Shown: piece after piece, positions 10,130 through 22,249 of the stretch
How the letters are laid out: every line of letters begins with the position of its first letter
Position numbering within the stretch: position 1 is the first letter of the stretch
Source of the DNA: Adiantum capillus-veneris
Lineage: Eukaryota; Streptophyta; Polypodiopsida; Polypodiales; Pteridaceae
Direction: 5' to 3'
Length of the DNA: 64,000 nucleotides
Assembly (NCBI GenBank): GCA_014529385.2
Contig: CM043967.1
Location: 3,748,001 to 3,812,000, forward strand
Program-made: the position numbers and the translations under genes
The notes under the pieces: generated by a model
Seen by the model: only the letters and a program-made list of their open reading frames with translations
Told to the model about the DNA's origin: nothing
Database searches by the model: none

Positions 10130-11400
10130 TTGAACCTTTGTTATGTAGCTCGTGTAGCTATCGTTGCCGGCTTATGCATTAGTTGCATATTGCAAAATAT
10201 GTACACTAAATCTGTAGCCCATGTAGGAGTCAATCAGCTACTTTTCTTAGTGTGCGCAAAAGCAAAAGATGACCAATTTTACTCACAGGTTCCATTAGAG
10301 GTGGCCACTAACAAGACCCTGACATCCATCTATTGTAGCTCCACTTTCGCCCCTCCATATTCCTTCCACCACACAGGTGCACTCAATGTCTTGATCGCAT
10401 CTATGTGCCATGGATCCCCAAACATTCCTACTTTGTTGGTGTAGGTTGTCTTCTATGTGTAAGCTACCTTTCCATCTACATCACCTAATAATTGTGCACA
10501 CACTTTTCAAAAATTATTGATGACCTCATTATTAGCAGATTGATTGTGCATTTGAAACTTTGGATCCAACACAAATCTTGCTCCATGTAAAGGGGTGTGT
10601 AATTGATCCCAATGTTTCTTAGCAAAGGACACCATCATGTTTTGCTCTCGTGTGTTGCAAAGGACGTACTTTGCTTTAGCTTGCGAATAGCTTCATGCAT
10701 GTACCAATAGACTTGTCCAAATATGAATATATCTTTATCGACCCAAGCGCACTAGATGCATGAAAGGCTCTACAACATTGATGATTTCTTACACATTTCT
10801 CAAGAACACTAAAAAGCTCACAAGTTGAAAGTACTTGGTGGTTGTGGGCTCATAGCAGGGATACTTGTCAATCCAATTATCCCATCTTTGTTCTATGAAT
10901 GTTTCACAAAGGGTTGGCTTCACGTGCTACAACATTTCAAGAATGTAGTATGTAGTTGCAAACCACGTCTCACAAAAGCTTTGCATATTCTTGTTGGTTG
11001 GTTCTAAATAGAGAATAAGTAAAAGCATTCTCTCTAATGAACTTGAGGACATGATTAGCATCTATTTAAGTCTATCTCATTGACGACACTTTCCCAAAGT
11101 CTTTGAGAAACAAATTCAAAATGTGGATAGCACACAGAACCTAGGTAAGCTCAGGATACTTTTTTTCAATTGCATGCCCTACACCTTTGTAGTTAGATGC
11201 ATTCTCTATGACAATGGCAGTAACATTTTTGGGCCCACCAGTTTTTGACTTGCATGCTCATATATGTCTCCTACAAAATTACTTTTTTCTTTCAAGGATG
11301 TATCAATTGGTTCAATGAATATGGATGAAAGGCTCATGAGAGAACACATTTCAAAAGATGCATCATTCCAAAAAGAGAGATATTTTGATCCTTAAATGTG
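10130..11400 (-). pseudogene. hAT transposase fossil (DUF659 and C-terminal dimerisation regions)
   Basis: Read on the minus strand, 11400 down to about 11010 gives the DUF659 order: SFIFIEPIDTSLKEKSNFVG, then GPKNVTAIVIENASNYKGVG, YPELT and AIHILNLFLKDFGK. ENASNY corresponds to the usual DNASNY and the HILNL block to AHCLDL. A later segment gives HVLKFIREN and then WDQLHTPLHGARFVLDPKF-like residues. Near 10330-10430 it gives DAIKTLSAPVWWKEYGGAKV, the hAT C-terminal dimerisation region. Stops and frame changes are frequent, so no transposase is made. The intact counterpart is at 62.5-64 kb. Terminal inverted repeats were not found. Confidence 0.75.
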
Positions 11401-12270
11401 GTTCATTGTGTGTGTATTGTAATTAATTTGTGGTTTGTATTGGAGTCTAAACATCATACCCAAGATGATGTTTGTGAATTGTAATAAGAAAATTTTACAA
11501 TCATGTTTTTCAATGTAGGCATCAATGCAAATTGCAAGGGATTTAACCTCACCTCCACTGTTATAACCTAGGTGGCAAGGTAAGAAGTTTAAATATGCAT
11601 TTATGTGATGCAAGTCATGTTTTGGGGTAGAAGCAATGTGGAGGATAAATTTCACAAAAAATATCACTACATCATCTATCTGACTAGAAAAGGAGATCTA
11701 CCCACATCGACTTAATGCAGATCTCTCAATCTTCAAGCGCTAAGGTGTTGTTCTTCGTGTATTTATGTGAATGGTAGCTTGGTTGTTGGAGATGAAAAGG
11801 TCAACAAATCAACAAAGGGGTTGATTGTGGATTTTGCACAAGCCCGCCCGAGTTCATGCAATGAAATGATATACAAGTGTGTGTAGAAAAGGCTTGCGGT
11901 TCCACCAAGTTAAGACAATGCAAGAGATTGGCGACTAAGAACAATACACATGAATCAACCATAAGACTAATGTGATGAATAACCTTTATAATTCTGTGCA
12001 ATTGTTGCTATATTTATAGAAAAATGGTTGGTTATTACCAACAATAATAGACCAACTCACTAGTCCATAAACATAATAGATTGTCTATTCTTTGCTAAAG
12101 AGAAAAATATATGAAAGGATGCAGAAGTGTCATAGTTGCATGTGCATTTGAGCGTCGTCCCATCAACTGTTCCCCCTAAAGCAAATCACAAATCAAATGA
12201 CACAAAAGTTTATTACGGTCAAGTAAATGACTACTAGAACTTTTATAAAGTAGCATCTTTTATCATACGT
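11401..12270. other. Unassigned sequence
   Basis: No recognisable coding. A segment at about 11876-11960 (GTGTGTAGAAAAGGCTTGCGG, then TTCCACC...AGATTGG) recurs in diverged form at about 13162-13225, so both belong to one dispersed repeat family. Confidence 0.4.
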
Positions 12271-12274
12271 AGGA

Positions 12275-12680
12275 GGAGGGCTATCCTTGGCACTAAGTGA
12301 CACCTATATTTAATGCAAGGAGGGGTAATGGGATCAACGGTCGGGGCTGAGGGGCGGGATCAGAAGGCGCACTAAACTTGGCCAGCAAGAGAAATGAGAC
12401 GTGTTGCCAAAAAAGTGAGGCGTATTAAACATGGTCATCTGAGTTTAGGGTCACATAAGCTAACCACCTCACCCGTGCATGCATTGTGTACCCACATCCG
12501 CTTTTACAACATTATATTATAAGTTAAATGCATTACCCAGGCTGTCCAGGTTTAGTTTTTGATTTGATTTTTGCGATAGTGATTTTCTCAATTTTCGCAC
12601 GTGAGCTTCTCCGCCTTTGATCCCATTGCCTCCGCCTCTTAAATTTGGGTGTTATTTAGTGCTGAGGGCGGACTATTGTT
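12275..12680. mobile_element. MITE-like foldback element
   Basis: The left end GGCACTAAGTGACACC...AATGGGATCAACGG (about 12288-12340) matches the reverse complement of the right end, CAGCACTAAATAACACCC...AATGGGATCAAAGG (about 12612-12663), over 50 or more bases. The interior is 270 bp of non-coding sequence. Size and long inverted ends fit a miniature inverted-repeat transposable element. The exact termini and a target duplication could not be fixed, so superfamily is unassigned. Confidence 0.55.
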
Positions 12681-12689
12681 TTTGTACTT

Positions 12690-13860
12690 TATGCAGGGGT
12701 TAATGTGATGGGCACTAGCTTTCCGTTTAATTGACATTGATGGTAGCTACATCAAACTTTAGGGGGTTTATGACACAAGTCATTTATGTTTTACCTTGGT
12801 CAACTCAAAATCTGAGTCATTCTTATAGGTGTGATTGAAGGAAAAGGTCATGAGAAGAGCTTCCCAACCTAGTAAAAGAAAGCTAGAGAAATCTCTAGTA
12901 ACAAAGTAAGCTAATTTCATTCTTTTTCCTAGCATAGTGAAATGATTTGTTGTTGAAATCCTACAATTGTTGACACTCGTGAGGTATACTAGGTGCCTAG
13001 CACCCCAAGGTGGAGGTGTATTTGGATATATTGGGGGGTTATATTAAGGAAGAGGGGTACACGGACAGCCCATGGTGGGGAGCCTCACGCCTCAAGGAAG
13101 AGGGGTATGTTGGGAGGTATATTGGGTGGCTAGTGCCCCAAGGGGGTGGTAGATAAGGAAAGTGTGTGTAGCAAAGGCTTGCGGATCCACCCCAAAGTAA
13201 GGCAGTGAAAGAGATTGGAGAGCAAGAATGGTTACACCTGAATGCAAGAGATCAAGTGAGCAAGAAAGAGCGATTTGTTTGTGAGTGAGAGAGAGAAAAA
13301 AGCAAAGTCGACAAGAGAGTAAGCACGCAAGCGAGAGAGAGGTTTTGCCAAATCCACTTATATTTCTTGTTATGGCTCCCACATTAATAAGAAAGGACCA
13401 ATCTTTTGTTTTTTCTCGTCCAAAAAAAGGTGATCATCCAAAAACTATTTTATTTTTAGGGGGGGCTCAATTTCTATTATTTTTGGAGGGGTAAGTGTGA
13501 GGTTTTATAAAGCGAGTGAGGCCTCAAGGACTCTATCTTGAGGGGGAAGTACTTGCATTGCATAGTCTAAGTCAAGTTGAGTGTGATGCTCATGTTTGCT
13601 TTATTAAGCAACATCACAGATGCCAACATTGGTAATACACCTATCGGATGGCCGTTGCTATTGGCTCCATGTTGCACGGCAAAGGGTCAATGCTTCATTG
13701 AGTTGGCAAGCTTTGTTAATCAACATCAGATCCTATCATCAAGTGGTTGTCAGACAACAATAGGTAATTGCCGCATAGCTACCACTATTGTTGACTACTA
13801 TTAGAGGGTAGCTGCCTATTTTTTGGCAAGACACTATAGGGTATGCTAATACAATCACCC
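12690..13860. other. Unassigned sequence with local repeats
   Basis: It contains a small local duplication of GGAAGAGGGGTA (about 13048 and 13097) and of the phrase TAGCACCCCAAGG / TAGTGCCCCAAGG (about 12998 and 13131). A GAGAGAG stretch lies at about 13285. Open frames on both strands (13092-13382 minus, 13285-13494 plus) overlap each other and look random. Confidence 0.4.
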
Positions 13861-14329
13861 CCCTTTTCTTTCAAGGTCTTGGAAATTATTTCCTATGAAG
13901 CCTCTTAGAGTTACTTTCCGCAACATTAAAAGTCCTCCTCCTCCTCATCAACTTCAATTTGAAAAGAGTCCTACTCTCCTTCACAAGCAAGAACCTCAAT
14001 ATACCCAAAAACAACCTGGCACAAACTAATTTGTTCATGAATTTGGGAAAATAAGTTCTTTAATTGAGCATCTATAGGGAAGAACTTAGCTCAATCTTTG
14101 TTATGAAAAGGGAAGATGGTCCAATTGTTGCATCTTCTTTAGGAGCACCAATCTTTAATCTCACAGTATTTTAATTGCTTTGCTCATGGTTATCCCCTCT
14201 ATCTCCCACCTTCTTTGGTGACGTAAACCATAGGATAGAAAAAAAAAATTAAGTTCTCGATTCGCACATAGAGTCCCATATAGACATACTCCATTACACC
14301 AACATGAAATACAAAGACAAATCATTCAA

Positions 14330-16055
14330 AAGGTACTAATTTGTCCTATCTCCTCTCCTTTTGTTTGGTGCCCTTGTTCTGTTAGTGCAAAAGAAAACAA
14401 ATGTATGACCTTTAATCATAAGGCTTTGAACAAAGTGACCATCAAAAATTGTTACTCCTTATCACGTGGTGTTAATGTCTTGCTTGATAAATTGAGGGGT
14501 GAAATTGAACTCAAATTTGGCTAATAGCAAATTTGCATGCATCCTAGTGACATCTTTAAGATTGCTTTTTGCACACAGTGTGGGTACTATGAGTTCATCA
14601 TTTTATCCATTTGGTCTCACTAATTCATCTACTACATTTGCATGCATGATGATTAAGATTTGTCTTTATTATCAAGACTGTGATCTTTTTTGGGTTGATA
14701 ACATTCTAGATTTTAGTCAAAATGAAGACAAACACGAGTATCACGTGCAGATTGTATTTGATTGTATTTGAGTTACCACGTAGAAATTATGTATACACAA
14801 ACATTGATAAAAGTAGTATTTAGGCCGCATAGAGTTTGAAATGGGTATATATATGATCCTAGGAAGGTAGATACCAATCTCAAGCAGCCCACACCCAAGT
14901 ATGTGCATCACATACAGTCTTTTCTAGGATTTGTTGGATTTTATTGTATGTTTAATTTGAAAAATCCCGCATTGCTCTACCAATGACCTAATTTTTATTT
15001 AAAATATTCTACATTTCTCATCCTAGTTTTCTAGCAAGTAAATTTTTGATGTGGAAATGACCAACAAAAACCTTTTGACACCCTTAAATAGCTCTTGTCT
15101 CCTATCCCTATCCTTCAACTATCTGATTCCTCATAACGATTCTTTGTGATTTTCACCAACACTAGTGGCTCATACATAAGTTTTTTTAATGAAAAATGAC
15201 CATCCTATTTACCTTTGAGAGTAGAAAACTGGAACCAATATAGTACATATGATAAAGACATTTGGAAACATTATCTTATCAGACATGAAGTGTACATTAA
15301 AACAGATCAACAAGCAATGAAATAATTGTTCTCAATCTAGCATTTGAAAGCATTTTATTAAATGGGATGGTTTCATTCAAAATTTTCATTGTATGATTCA
15401 ATATCAACCTGGTAAATCCAAGTGATGGTAGATGCTTTAAGTCATAAACCGATGTGAATCAAATATCTCTGACTCGTTCTTGTGCTTTTGACAAAATTGA
15501 AGATGTTTATTTGAATCATATTTCTATAGCTCAAGTTCAATCATTTGTTACCATGCTTGACACCTATTCTAGAGATCCTCACTATCTGTGTATGCATGAT
15601 TTGATATTCATAAAAGCAATTGTCTACCCTTGGGACATTACACTTTGCAAATGGTTTCCTCTATTTTCAAGAGAAAACTTTACATTATAGAACCATTTAG
15701 AGAGTTGGGAAATTAATGAAATGCATGCTCCACCATACAAGAGTCATCAAGGAATACAATCCCCTCTCTTTGCATGTAAAGATCATTTCTTTTGGCCTGA
15801 AATGAACCATGATATATCAAATGTTTCTAAATGTTCGATTTGTCAAAGAGTGAAGACAATATGGTAAGTTGTATAGCCTTTTAATGCCTCTTATGATACC
15901 TAATGGTCCTTAGGAGAAAATTTCCATGGATTTTATCATAGGATACCTACCATTTCCTCTCAAGTTACATGATTTGGACCATAGTAGAGCGTTTTAGCAA
16001 GCAACATTTTTTATATCTTGCAAAAAGACTTTGTTTGCTATCGTAGGCAGCTATG
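14330..16055 (+). pseudogene. Ty3/gypsy pol remnant: RT, RNase H, integrase
   Basis: In order and across frames: RT with SPLLFGALVLLVQKK, KALNKVTIK, then DIFKIAFCTQ and FGLTNSSTTFACMM; the catalytic YxDD region survives as FWVDNILDFSQNEDKHE (14680-14735). The RT-RNase H link follows with MDPRKVDTNLKQP and IQSFLGFVGFYCMF (about 14850-14960). RNase H ends in GFIQNFHCMIQYQPGKS (about 15370-15420). The integrase zinc region has SHQGIQSPLFACKDHFFW and SKCSICQRVKT (about 15740-15855), then MDFIIGYLPF. In the RT motif the first Asp-Asp is Asp-Asn, and stops occur throughout. No LTRs were found for it. Confidence 0.85.
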
Positions 16056-16059
16056 CCTA

Positions 16060-17179
16060 CGGTCAAAGGTACATAACATAGGCAAATAAGAAAAGAAGAC
16101 CCACCCCTTTTAAGGATAATAAGTTTGTTTAGCTTAGATGGAGGAACAAAGATTAAAAAGTGTAGGAAAGCACCCTAAAGTTAAGTTGGCCCTATATTTT
16201 ATGGTCCATTTAGAAACCTTGAAAAGATGAACAACCATACATTTTGCTTGGGCATACCCTAACATTGAAAGATACACAACTCTTTTCACACAAGTTTATG
16301 AAGAGCACATTCAAGTCTAAAAAACCTTTGATGGTTTTCTTTCCAAAAACAAAACAAGAGGTTGCACAAAAGTGATTTCTTGTAATACAAGAGGCTTATG
16401 AAGAGAAAGGTTTGTTGGAGGTCATTAGGCATGAGGAGTAGGGCAAGAGGGTAAAGAGGGAGTGTGCACATGGACTAAGATAGCCGCTAAGCCAACAACA
16501 TGCTAAGATAGACCATGATCGAGATAGAACTACCCACTCCTAATCATTACATTAAGATATTGAAGACCATTATTATTTCAATGTATCTTGGTCAAATTAT
16601 TCACACTTGATTACATTATGTATCTAATGACCTTGCTCATTGCTCATAGATTTCTTCATTGAAGTATGATTATCAACTCGTTGTTTAACAAATAACTGCA
16701 CAACCTGAGAAATAATGCCACAATATATTTGTTTGTTTGTCTGTGTATTGTGTGATTGGCGGGGAGAAATGTTGCTAGACTAAAACCATGGAAATTCTGC
16801 ACACAATCAAGCATCACTTTCAAGCTTTCAAGTCAAATGTAGACATGCCAAACATAAACTTACACACACACAATCAATCAATTATGACATCATATTAGGA
16901 AAAGAATAATTAGAATGATGTTGATAAGGTGAATAATTAAAACAAGTTGAGCTTTGGTTGGAGTGAGCTTTTTCCAAATATTGCTCAAATGACTAAATCT
17001 TTAAAAAAAAAGCTCGCTTTGAAAGCTCGCCCCAAAAAGAGTTTTCGGAGCAAACGTTTTCTTTTCTCTTCCTCTCTCTCTCTTTCTCTCTCCCTCTCCT
17101 TTCCCTCTATCTCCTCTCCCGCTATGACTCCCTATCTCTATTTCTCTCTATCTTCCACTCCTTCAATCTCTCTTTCTTG

Positions 17180-17180
<1 letters not shown>
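16060..17180. other. Unassigned sequence
   Basis: No motif recognised. Short frames only (16286-16471 minus, 16947-17240 plus). The latter runs into CT-rich simple sequence and is probably spurious. Confidence 0.4.

Positions 17181-17182
<2 letters not shown>

Positions 17183-17219
<37 letters not shown>
17183..17219. repeat. (CT)n microsatellite
   Basis: CT dinucleotides with a short TC-rich lead-in. Confidence 0.95.
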
Positions 17220-17222
<3 letters not shown>

Positions 17223-17494
17223 ATGGGCTTCAACGGCTAAGAAGCGTGCCATTGAGGAGAAGCAGCCATGGTGTGTAGGTGTGCAAGGCAAGGAGGAGGT
17301 AATGAAAGAGCAAGAGTAGAATGACACAGTATGAAGACATGCTATTGTATTGAATTATGAAAAGCTTTACATGGTGATTATAGAAAACCTGCCATGCAAA
17401 AAGACTCTATTAAACTGAAGTTGTATTGCATGCCCTAGGAGGTAATTCCCAGGGGCTTGACACGTTGAACCCGGGCTTGAATAGCCAACATCTC

Positions 17495-17657
<163 letters not shown>

Positions 17658-17714
17658 GGAGAAGAAGAGTACTTTAACGTCATAGGAAACTATCCCAAGA
17701 GACCTTAAAGATCT

Positions 17715-17792
17715 ATCCGACGAGGAGAGTTGAACTCAAGACCAATTATTCAAGAGGGAAATGGGAAATAACCAATCTACCACACTTGGGTG
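17715..17792 (-). repeat. Possible tRNA-derived (SINE-like) segment
   Basis: On the minus strand, TGGTAGATTGG resembles a Pol III A box and, 34 bases on, GAGTTCAACTC resembles a B box (T-loop). There is no complete cloverleaf. The downstream part ATCTATCCGACGAGGAGAG recurs with one difference at 38314-38332, so it is a dispersed repeat. This is a weak call. Confidence 0.3.
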
Positions 17793-17867
17793 ATAGAAAG
17801 AGAGAGATACGTATATATAAAGAGAGAGGTAGAGAGAGAGAGAGAGAGAGCAAGTAATTAAGTTTAC

Positions 17868-19190
17868 TTGATGAAGAAGCTATTTGAGCTTTGTATGAAA
17901 GAAGATGGTGTAATTTTTGGACACTTAAATGAGTTCAACTTAGCCTTGAGTCAGTTGACGTCAAAGGTACTCGATTTTGACAAAGAGGTGCAGTCTATCT
18001 TCTTGTTATGCTCTCTACCTTCCCCATGGGACACTTTTTTCACAACCATAAATAACTCTACATCGAAGGCAAAGTTGGTCTAAAATGATGTAGTCAGTAG
18101 TATACTCATTGAAGAGATTTGCAAGAAATCCATTGAGCCTAGCAAAGGTGGTGATGCATATGTTGTTAGCTCACAGAAGCAGTGAGGTTGCACTTACAAT
18201 CATGCCAAGTCTAAGGATTGTAAGAATTCCCGAATCAAATCTCGTGGTTCCATATGCAATGTAGAATGCTATTATTTCCATAAGAAAGAGCATCTAAAGA
18301 AGAATTGTAGATCATGGCAAAGAGACAAGAAGAAGTCTCACGATGGGAAGAAGTTTGACAATGACACAAAGAGAAAATTTAAACTTGAGAAGATCAATGT
18401 GGTTGAGATCAATGTTTCATATATTTTGATATTTTTCAATAGATTTTAGAATGGATGCTCTTGTCACATAGGATGTCACTTTTGCACATAACTGAGTCAT
18501 TGATTTTGGTGCAAACTTCCACGTTACACCACATTGAGATTGGTTCTCTACTTATGTGAAGAATCAAGGCATAGTGAAGCTTGGAGACTCTTATGTGCTT
18601 GATATAATTGATGTTGGAGACATTAAGTTAGTGTGGAATAATGGCATAGAGTATATACTACACAATGTCAGCGAGCTAGCAAAGAGCTTGATATCGGATA
18701 GACAGCTAGATGATTTGGGGTATACTATAGTCTTTGAGAACAGATCTTGGATTATCAAGAAGTGGTTCTCAAAGATCATAAGCATGTTACTCTTTACTCC
18801 ATGCAAGTGTCTTATGTAGTCTTGTGGTTCTCAAAGATCATAAGCATGTTACTCTTTAGTCCATGCAAGTGTCTTATGTAAAAGATGATTTTGTCTCTAT
18901 AGCCAAGCTATTGTCTATTGAGTTGTGGCATAGCCGGCTAGATGATCCCAAAGACAATGAAGAATCTAGCAAGCTTTGGTTACTTACCTATGTTGAGTTG
19001 CATTGATTCTTTTGTATGTGAGCATTGCATTTATCGCAAACAAACTAGATTTGTACACTTCCAATTGGGTAGAAAGTGCTTTGAGCCACAAGAACTTGTA
19101 CATACCACCGTATGTGGTCCTATGCCAACCAAGTCTCTAGGGGGGGCTAACTATTTTATGATATATGAATATGGAATCAGTGAGTGTTAT
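17868..19190 (+). pseudogene. Ty1/copia remnant: gag, protease, start of integrase
   Basis: Gag: a 71-codon frame with FELCMKEDGVIFGHLNEFN and LLCSLPSPWDTF (LLxSLPxSW block). The zinc knuckle near 18268-18309 reads CYYFHKKEHLKKNC, with the second Cys replaced by Phe. Protease: VIDFGANFHVTPH, then a stop and DWFSTYVKNQGIVKLGDSY; the catalytic Asp-Ser-Gly is Asp-Phe-Gly. Integrase: LWHSRLDDPK, FGYLPMLSCIDSFVCEHCIY with the CX2C of the HHCC finger, and LVHTTVCGPMPTKSLGGANY, where Thr replaces the catalytic Asp. It is truncated at about 19190, before the rest of integrase and RT. Confidence 0.8.
18762..18880. repeat. Tandem duplication, 2 x 57 bp inside the copia remnant
   Basis: GTGGTTCTCAAAGATCATAA to CTTATGTA occurs at 18762-18818 and again at 18824-18880 with one difference (ACTCC/AGTCC). 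The period is 62 bp. Confidence 0.92.
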
Positions 19191-19827
19191 CTCAATACAA
19201 ACTCCACCATACACTATGTACTCCTCTTCCTCAGCACACACACGCATCAACACTCACACTCCTCTTAAATATCTTTACGCAAATTCAAAAGGTGATTTTC
19301 AAGTGGCAAAATGTGTGATCTTGTTATACACAAATTGCAAAATGTGTAAGCAACCATTCCACTTTTTGTAAGGTTTCCACCTTTCTAGAAGCGAAAAAAT
19401 AAACCCTAAAGCTTTAATTGAGAGCATCAGACCAACAAATTGGTAAACCACTATCTCAGAGGTAGCCAAAATTGATATTTTTGGAATCTTAAGCACGAGA
19501 AACCTGTATCTAGGAATTTTCAAAACTGAATTCAGGGGAAAATCGACCCCTCTATGGCCTCTGAAAGTTTTCATAGCTACTTTAATTTGATAAAATAATT
19601 GAAACATTTAGTAATCATTGAAGCACAAGACTTTTTATAACCTCCCATATATTTTCTAGATATTTACCAATTAAGCAAAAAATGGGCTTGAAAATTAGCA
19701 GGGTTGAAAATTAAAGTGGACAGGTGCTAGGAGAGGCCATCATGGACCTGCCAAAGACATATTTAGCAATGAAAGGTGCTTCCGAAAGATGAGGGGCTTC
19801 CCGAGGTTGCTAATTTGAGCCTTCAAC

Positions 19828-19835
19828 TATAAATA
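19828..19835 (+). promoter_or_regulatory. TATA box candidate
   Basis: CAACTATAAATAGACCCC carries a canonical plant TATA box, followed about 25-30 bases later by pyrimidine/purine start-site-like sequence and an A-rich leader. It lies at the entrance of the AT-rich block, 2.27 kb upstream of the ATG at 22098. It may be the promoter inside an LTR, but no partner LTR was found. Confidence 0.4.
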
Positions 19836-19932
19836 GACCCCCTAGGCTTTACAAATTCACTCAGACTCAAAGACCTCACCAAATCTCTCTAGCATAGAGA
19901 GACTCTCTCCAAAAATCATTAAAGAGCAAAAA

Positions 19933-20312
19933 ATCTAGTTGATTAATGAAGGTAATTAATGATAACCCTTGTTGATTAGTAGAAATATACTAATGTATAT
20001 CTAATTTTCTAATTAATCTAATTAATTAAGAAGATTAAACCTCTCTCCATTATAAATTACATTTTTAATATCAATACACTATTGATTATTCAAATTATAA
20101 TCATGATTATCAATTTAATTAATTGTCTACTTGATTAACAAACGTAATTAATGCTACACCTTGTTAATTAGTAGAAATATACTAATATATATCTAATTTT
20201 CTTAATTAATATAATTAATTAAGAAGATTAAATCTCTCTCTATTATATATTATATTCTTAATATTAATACACTACTAATTATTCAAATTATATTTATAAT
20301 TTATAATTTAAT
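19933..20312. repeat. Direct repeat, 2 x about 191 bp, AT-rich
   Basis: The phrase TTAGTAGAAATATACTAAT at about 19977 recurs at about 20168. Alignment extends through AAGAAGATTAAAYCTCTCTC and beyond to about 20312. Confidence 0.8.
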
Positions 20313-20639
20313 TAATTTTTAATCAATTTTGGCCTTAATTACACAAAATTATATTATTTAAGTTTACATAATTCTCAAAGCTTGTTTATAATGTTAAAAA
20401 GTTGAAAATTTTATGTTTTAATTTTTATATTAATTAAAGTAATTATTTAAATAGAAATTAACTATTTTTAGTCTTAAAATTAATGGTAAATTTAGTAAAT
20501 TAGCTTTAAAAATCACAAGATAATTATCAATAATAGTTCTAATTGTGCATAATTAGTGAAAAATAGCATTTTTGTTAGTTAATTAATTCTACTAATTATC
20601 CTAAACCAAAAATCTAGGTGTTGGCTGAATATCAATAAA

Positions 20640-21475
20640 GATAATTAGTAAACATGATTAAAAGGTAACGAAATATTTATTAGAGATAAAAAAGACCATT
20701 AACAAGTAGGGATAATTACTTAATAATCAAAAATTAGTTTAGCTGATTAATTAAGCTAAAAATATTTGATTTTAGCTGCAAATTGAAGAAGAAAATTAGT
20801 TAATTAGCTTTGATAAGTACATGGTAATTATCATAGATAAAAATAACATTAGTAAGCTAGGATAATTAGATCATAGACCAAAAAAAACTAGTTTAGCTAA
20901 TTAATTAAGCTTTTAAAATTTGATTTAAATATAAATAAAAGAGAAAAAATAAATAATTAGCTTAGATATTTACATGGTAAATAGAGATATAAAAAATTAG
21001 CAAGCTAGGATGATTAGCTCATAAAAGAAATAATTTGGCTAATTAATTAAGCTAAAAAACTTAATTTTCTTTATAAATTGAAGAGAAAAATTAATTAATT
21101 AGCTTAAATAACTACATGGTAATATCAAAGATAAAAAACACAATTATCCAACTTAAATAATTAACTAATAGACAAAAAAAGTTAGTTTAGCTAATTATTT
21201 AAATTAAAATTATCTGATTTTAGTTGTAAATTAAAGAGAAAAATTAGTTAATTAGCTGAGATAAATACATGGTAATTATTAAAGATAGAAAACATTATTG
21301 GCAAGCCAAATTAATCAGCTCATAGACACAAAAAAATTAGTTTAGCTAATTAGTTAAACTAAGATTGTTTGATTCTAGCTGTAAATTGAAGGGGAAAATT
21401 AGTTAATTAGCTTAAATATTACATGATAACTATCAGAGCTAGAAAACGTTGTTAGCAATCCGAGATAATTAGCTT
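20640..21475. repeat. AT-rich tandem array, period about 150 bp
   Basis: The landmark TACATGGTAATTA occurs at 20818, 20971, 21113, 21266 and (as TACATGATAAC) 21420, giving spacings of 153, 142, 153 and 154. Each unit also carries TTAGTTAATTAGCT, a GCAAGCYRGGATAATTAG-type phrase and TTAGTTTAGCTAATTA. A more diverged copy precedes the first. No open frame spans it. Confidence 0.78.
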
Positions 21476-22097
21476 ATAATTACTTAATTACTTTAAGTAA
21501 TTATCATAATCCATAAATCTTGTTTTTTATTGTTTAATGAAGATAATTATTAAAAATGATTCAAAATGTTAATGAGATATTTATTAGAGTTTGATTTAAG
21601 TGCTAATAACCCTTGATAATTAGTTTATAATTATTTAATTAGATTAAGTATTTATCTAAGTTCAAGAACTTTGTTTTTTATTAAAAAGCAATTAGGATAA
21701 ATAAAAAATCTATTTAGAAGTTTTTGAAAAAATTATTGGAGATATAATATACTATTAGGGAGTTGAGATAATTATACCTTTAGGAGATAACTATTTTAAT
21801 AAATATTAAGTCAAAAGTAAGCTATTTTTGGACTTATTAAAAAGACAAAAATCAAGAAAAAGATTCAAATTTTTTTGAGATAATGAGTGGAGCTTAAAAA
21901 TACTTAAAAGAAGCTAGGATAAAAATATCTTACATATATAAACAATCAAAAAATTACTATGTCAAAAATATTACGAGTTGTGGCTACAAATAGCCAAAGC
22001 GTTTGGTGAAAAGAGAAATTAAGTAAATCACTAGGGTAAAAATCAAGTTTGATATTTTACATAATAAGTAGATGTCATTTTATAAGGATAAGAAGTC

Positions 22098-22247
22098 ATG
22101 GCTCCCAAGAGGACCCGGGCAAACCAACAGATTGAGGAAGATGATAGTATTCCAAAGAGGGCCAGTGCCTCCCACGATCACGAGGCCGGACCCAGTAGTA
22201 GTAGGCTGACGGACGAGAGCGTTTGGGTCCCAAAGCTTGATACCTGA
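22098..22247 (+). CDS. Short open frame, MAPKRTRANQ... (49 aa), unidentified
   Basis: An ATG in otherwise AT-rich DNA opens a GC-richer, highly charged 49-codon frame (MAPKRTRANQQIEEDDS ... SRLTDESVWVPKLDT). The abrupt change in base composition and the MAPKR-type start resemble the first codons of plant gypsy gag genes. It ends at TGA (22245-22247) with no continuation that I recognise, so it is either a truncated gag or chance. It is too short to be certain. Confidence 0.35.
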   Translation: MAPKRTRANQQIEEDDSIPKRASASHDHEAGPSSSRLTDESVWVPKLDT

Positions 22248-22249
22248 CC

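Noticed and set aside
17715-17792. A functional tRNA gene
   Set aside because: A- and B-box-like words exist, but the acceptor, D and anticodon stems do not pair.
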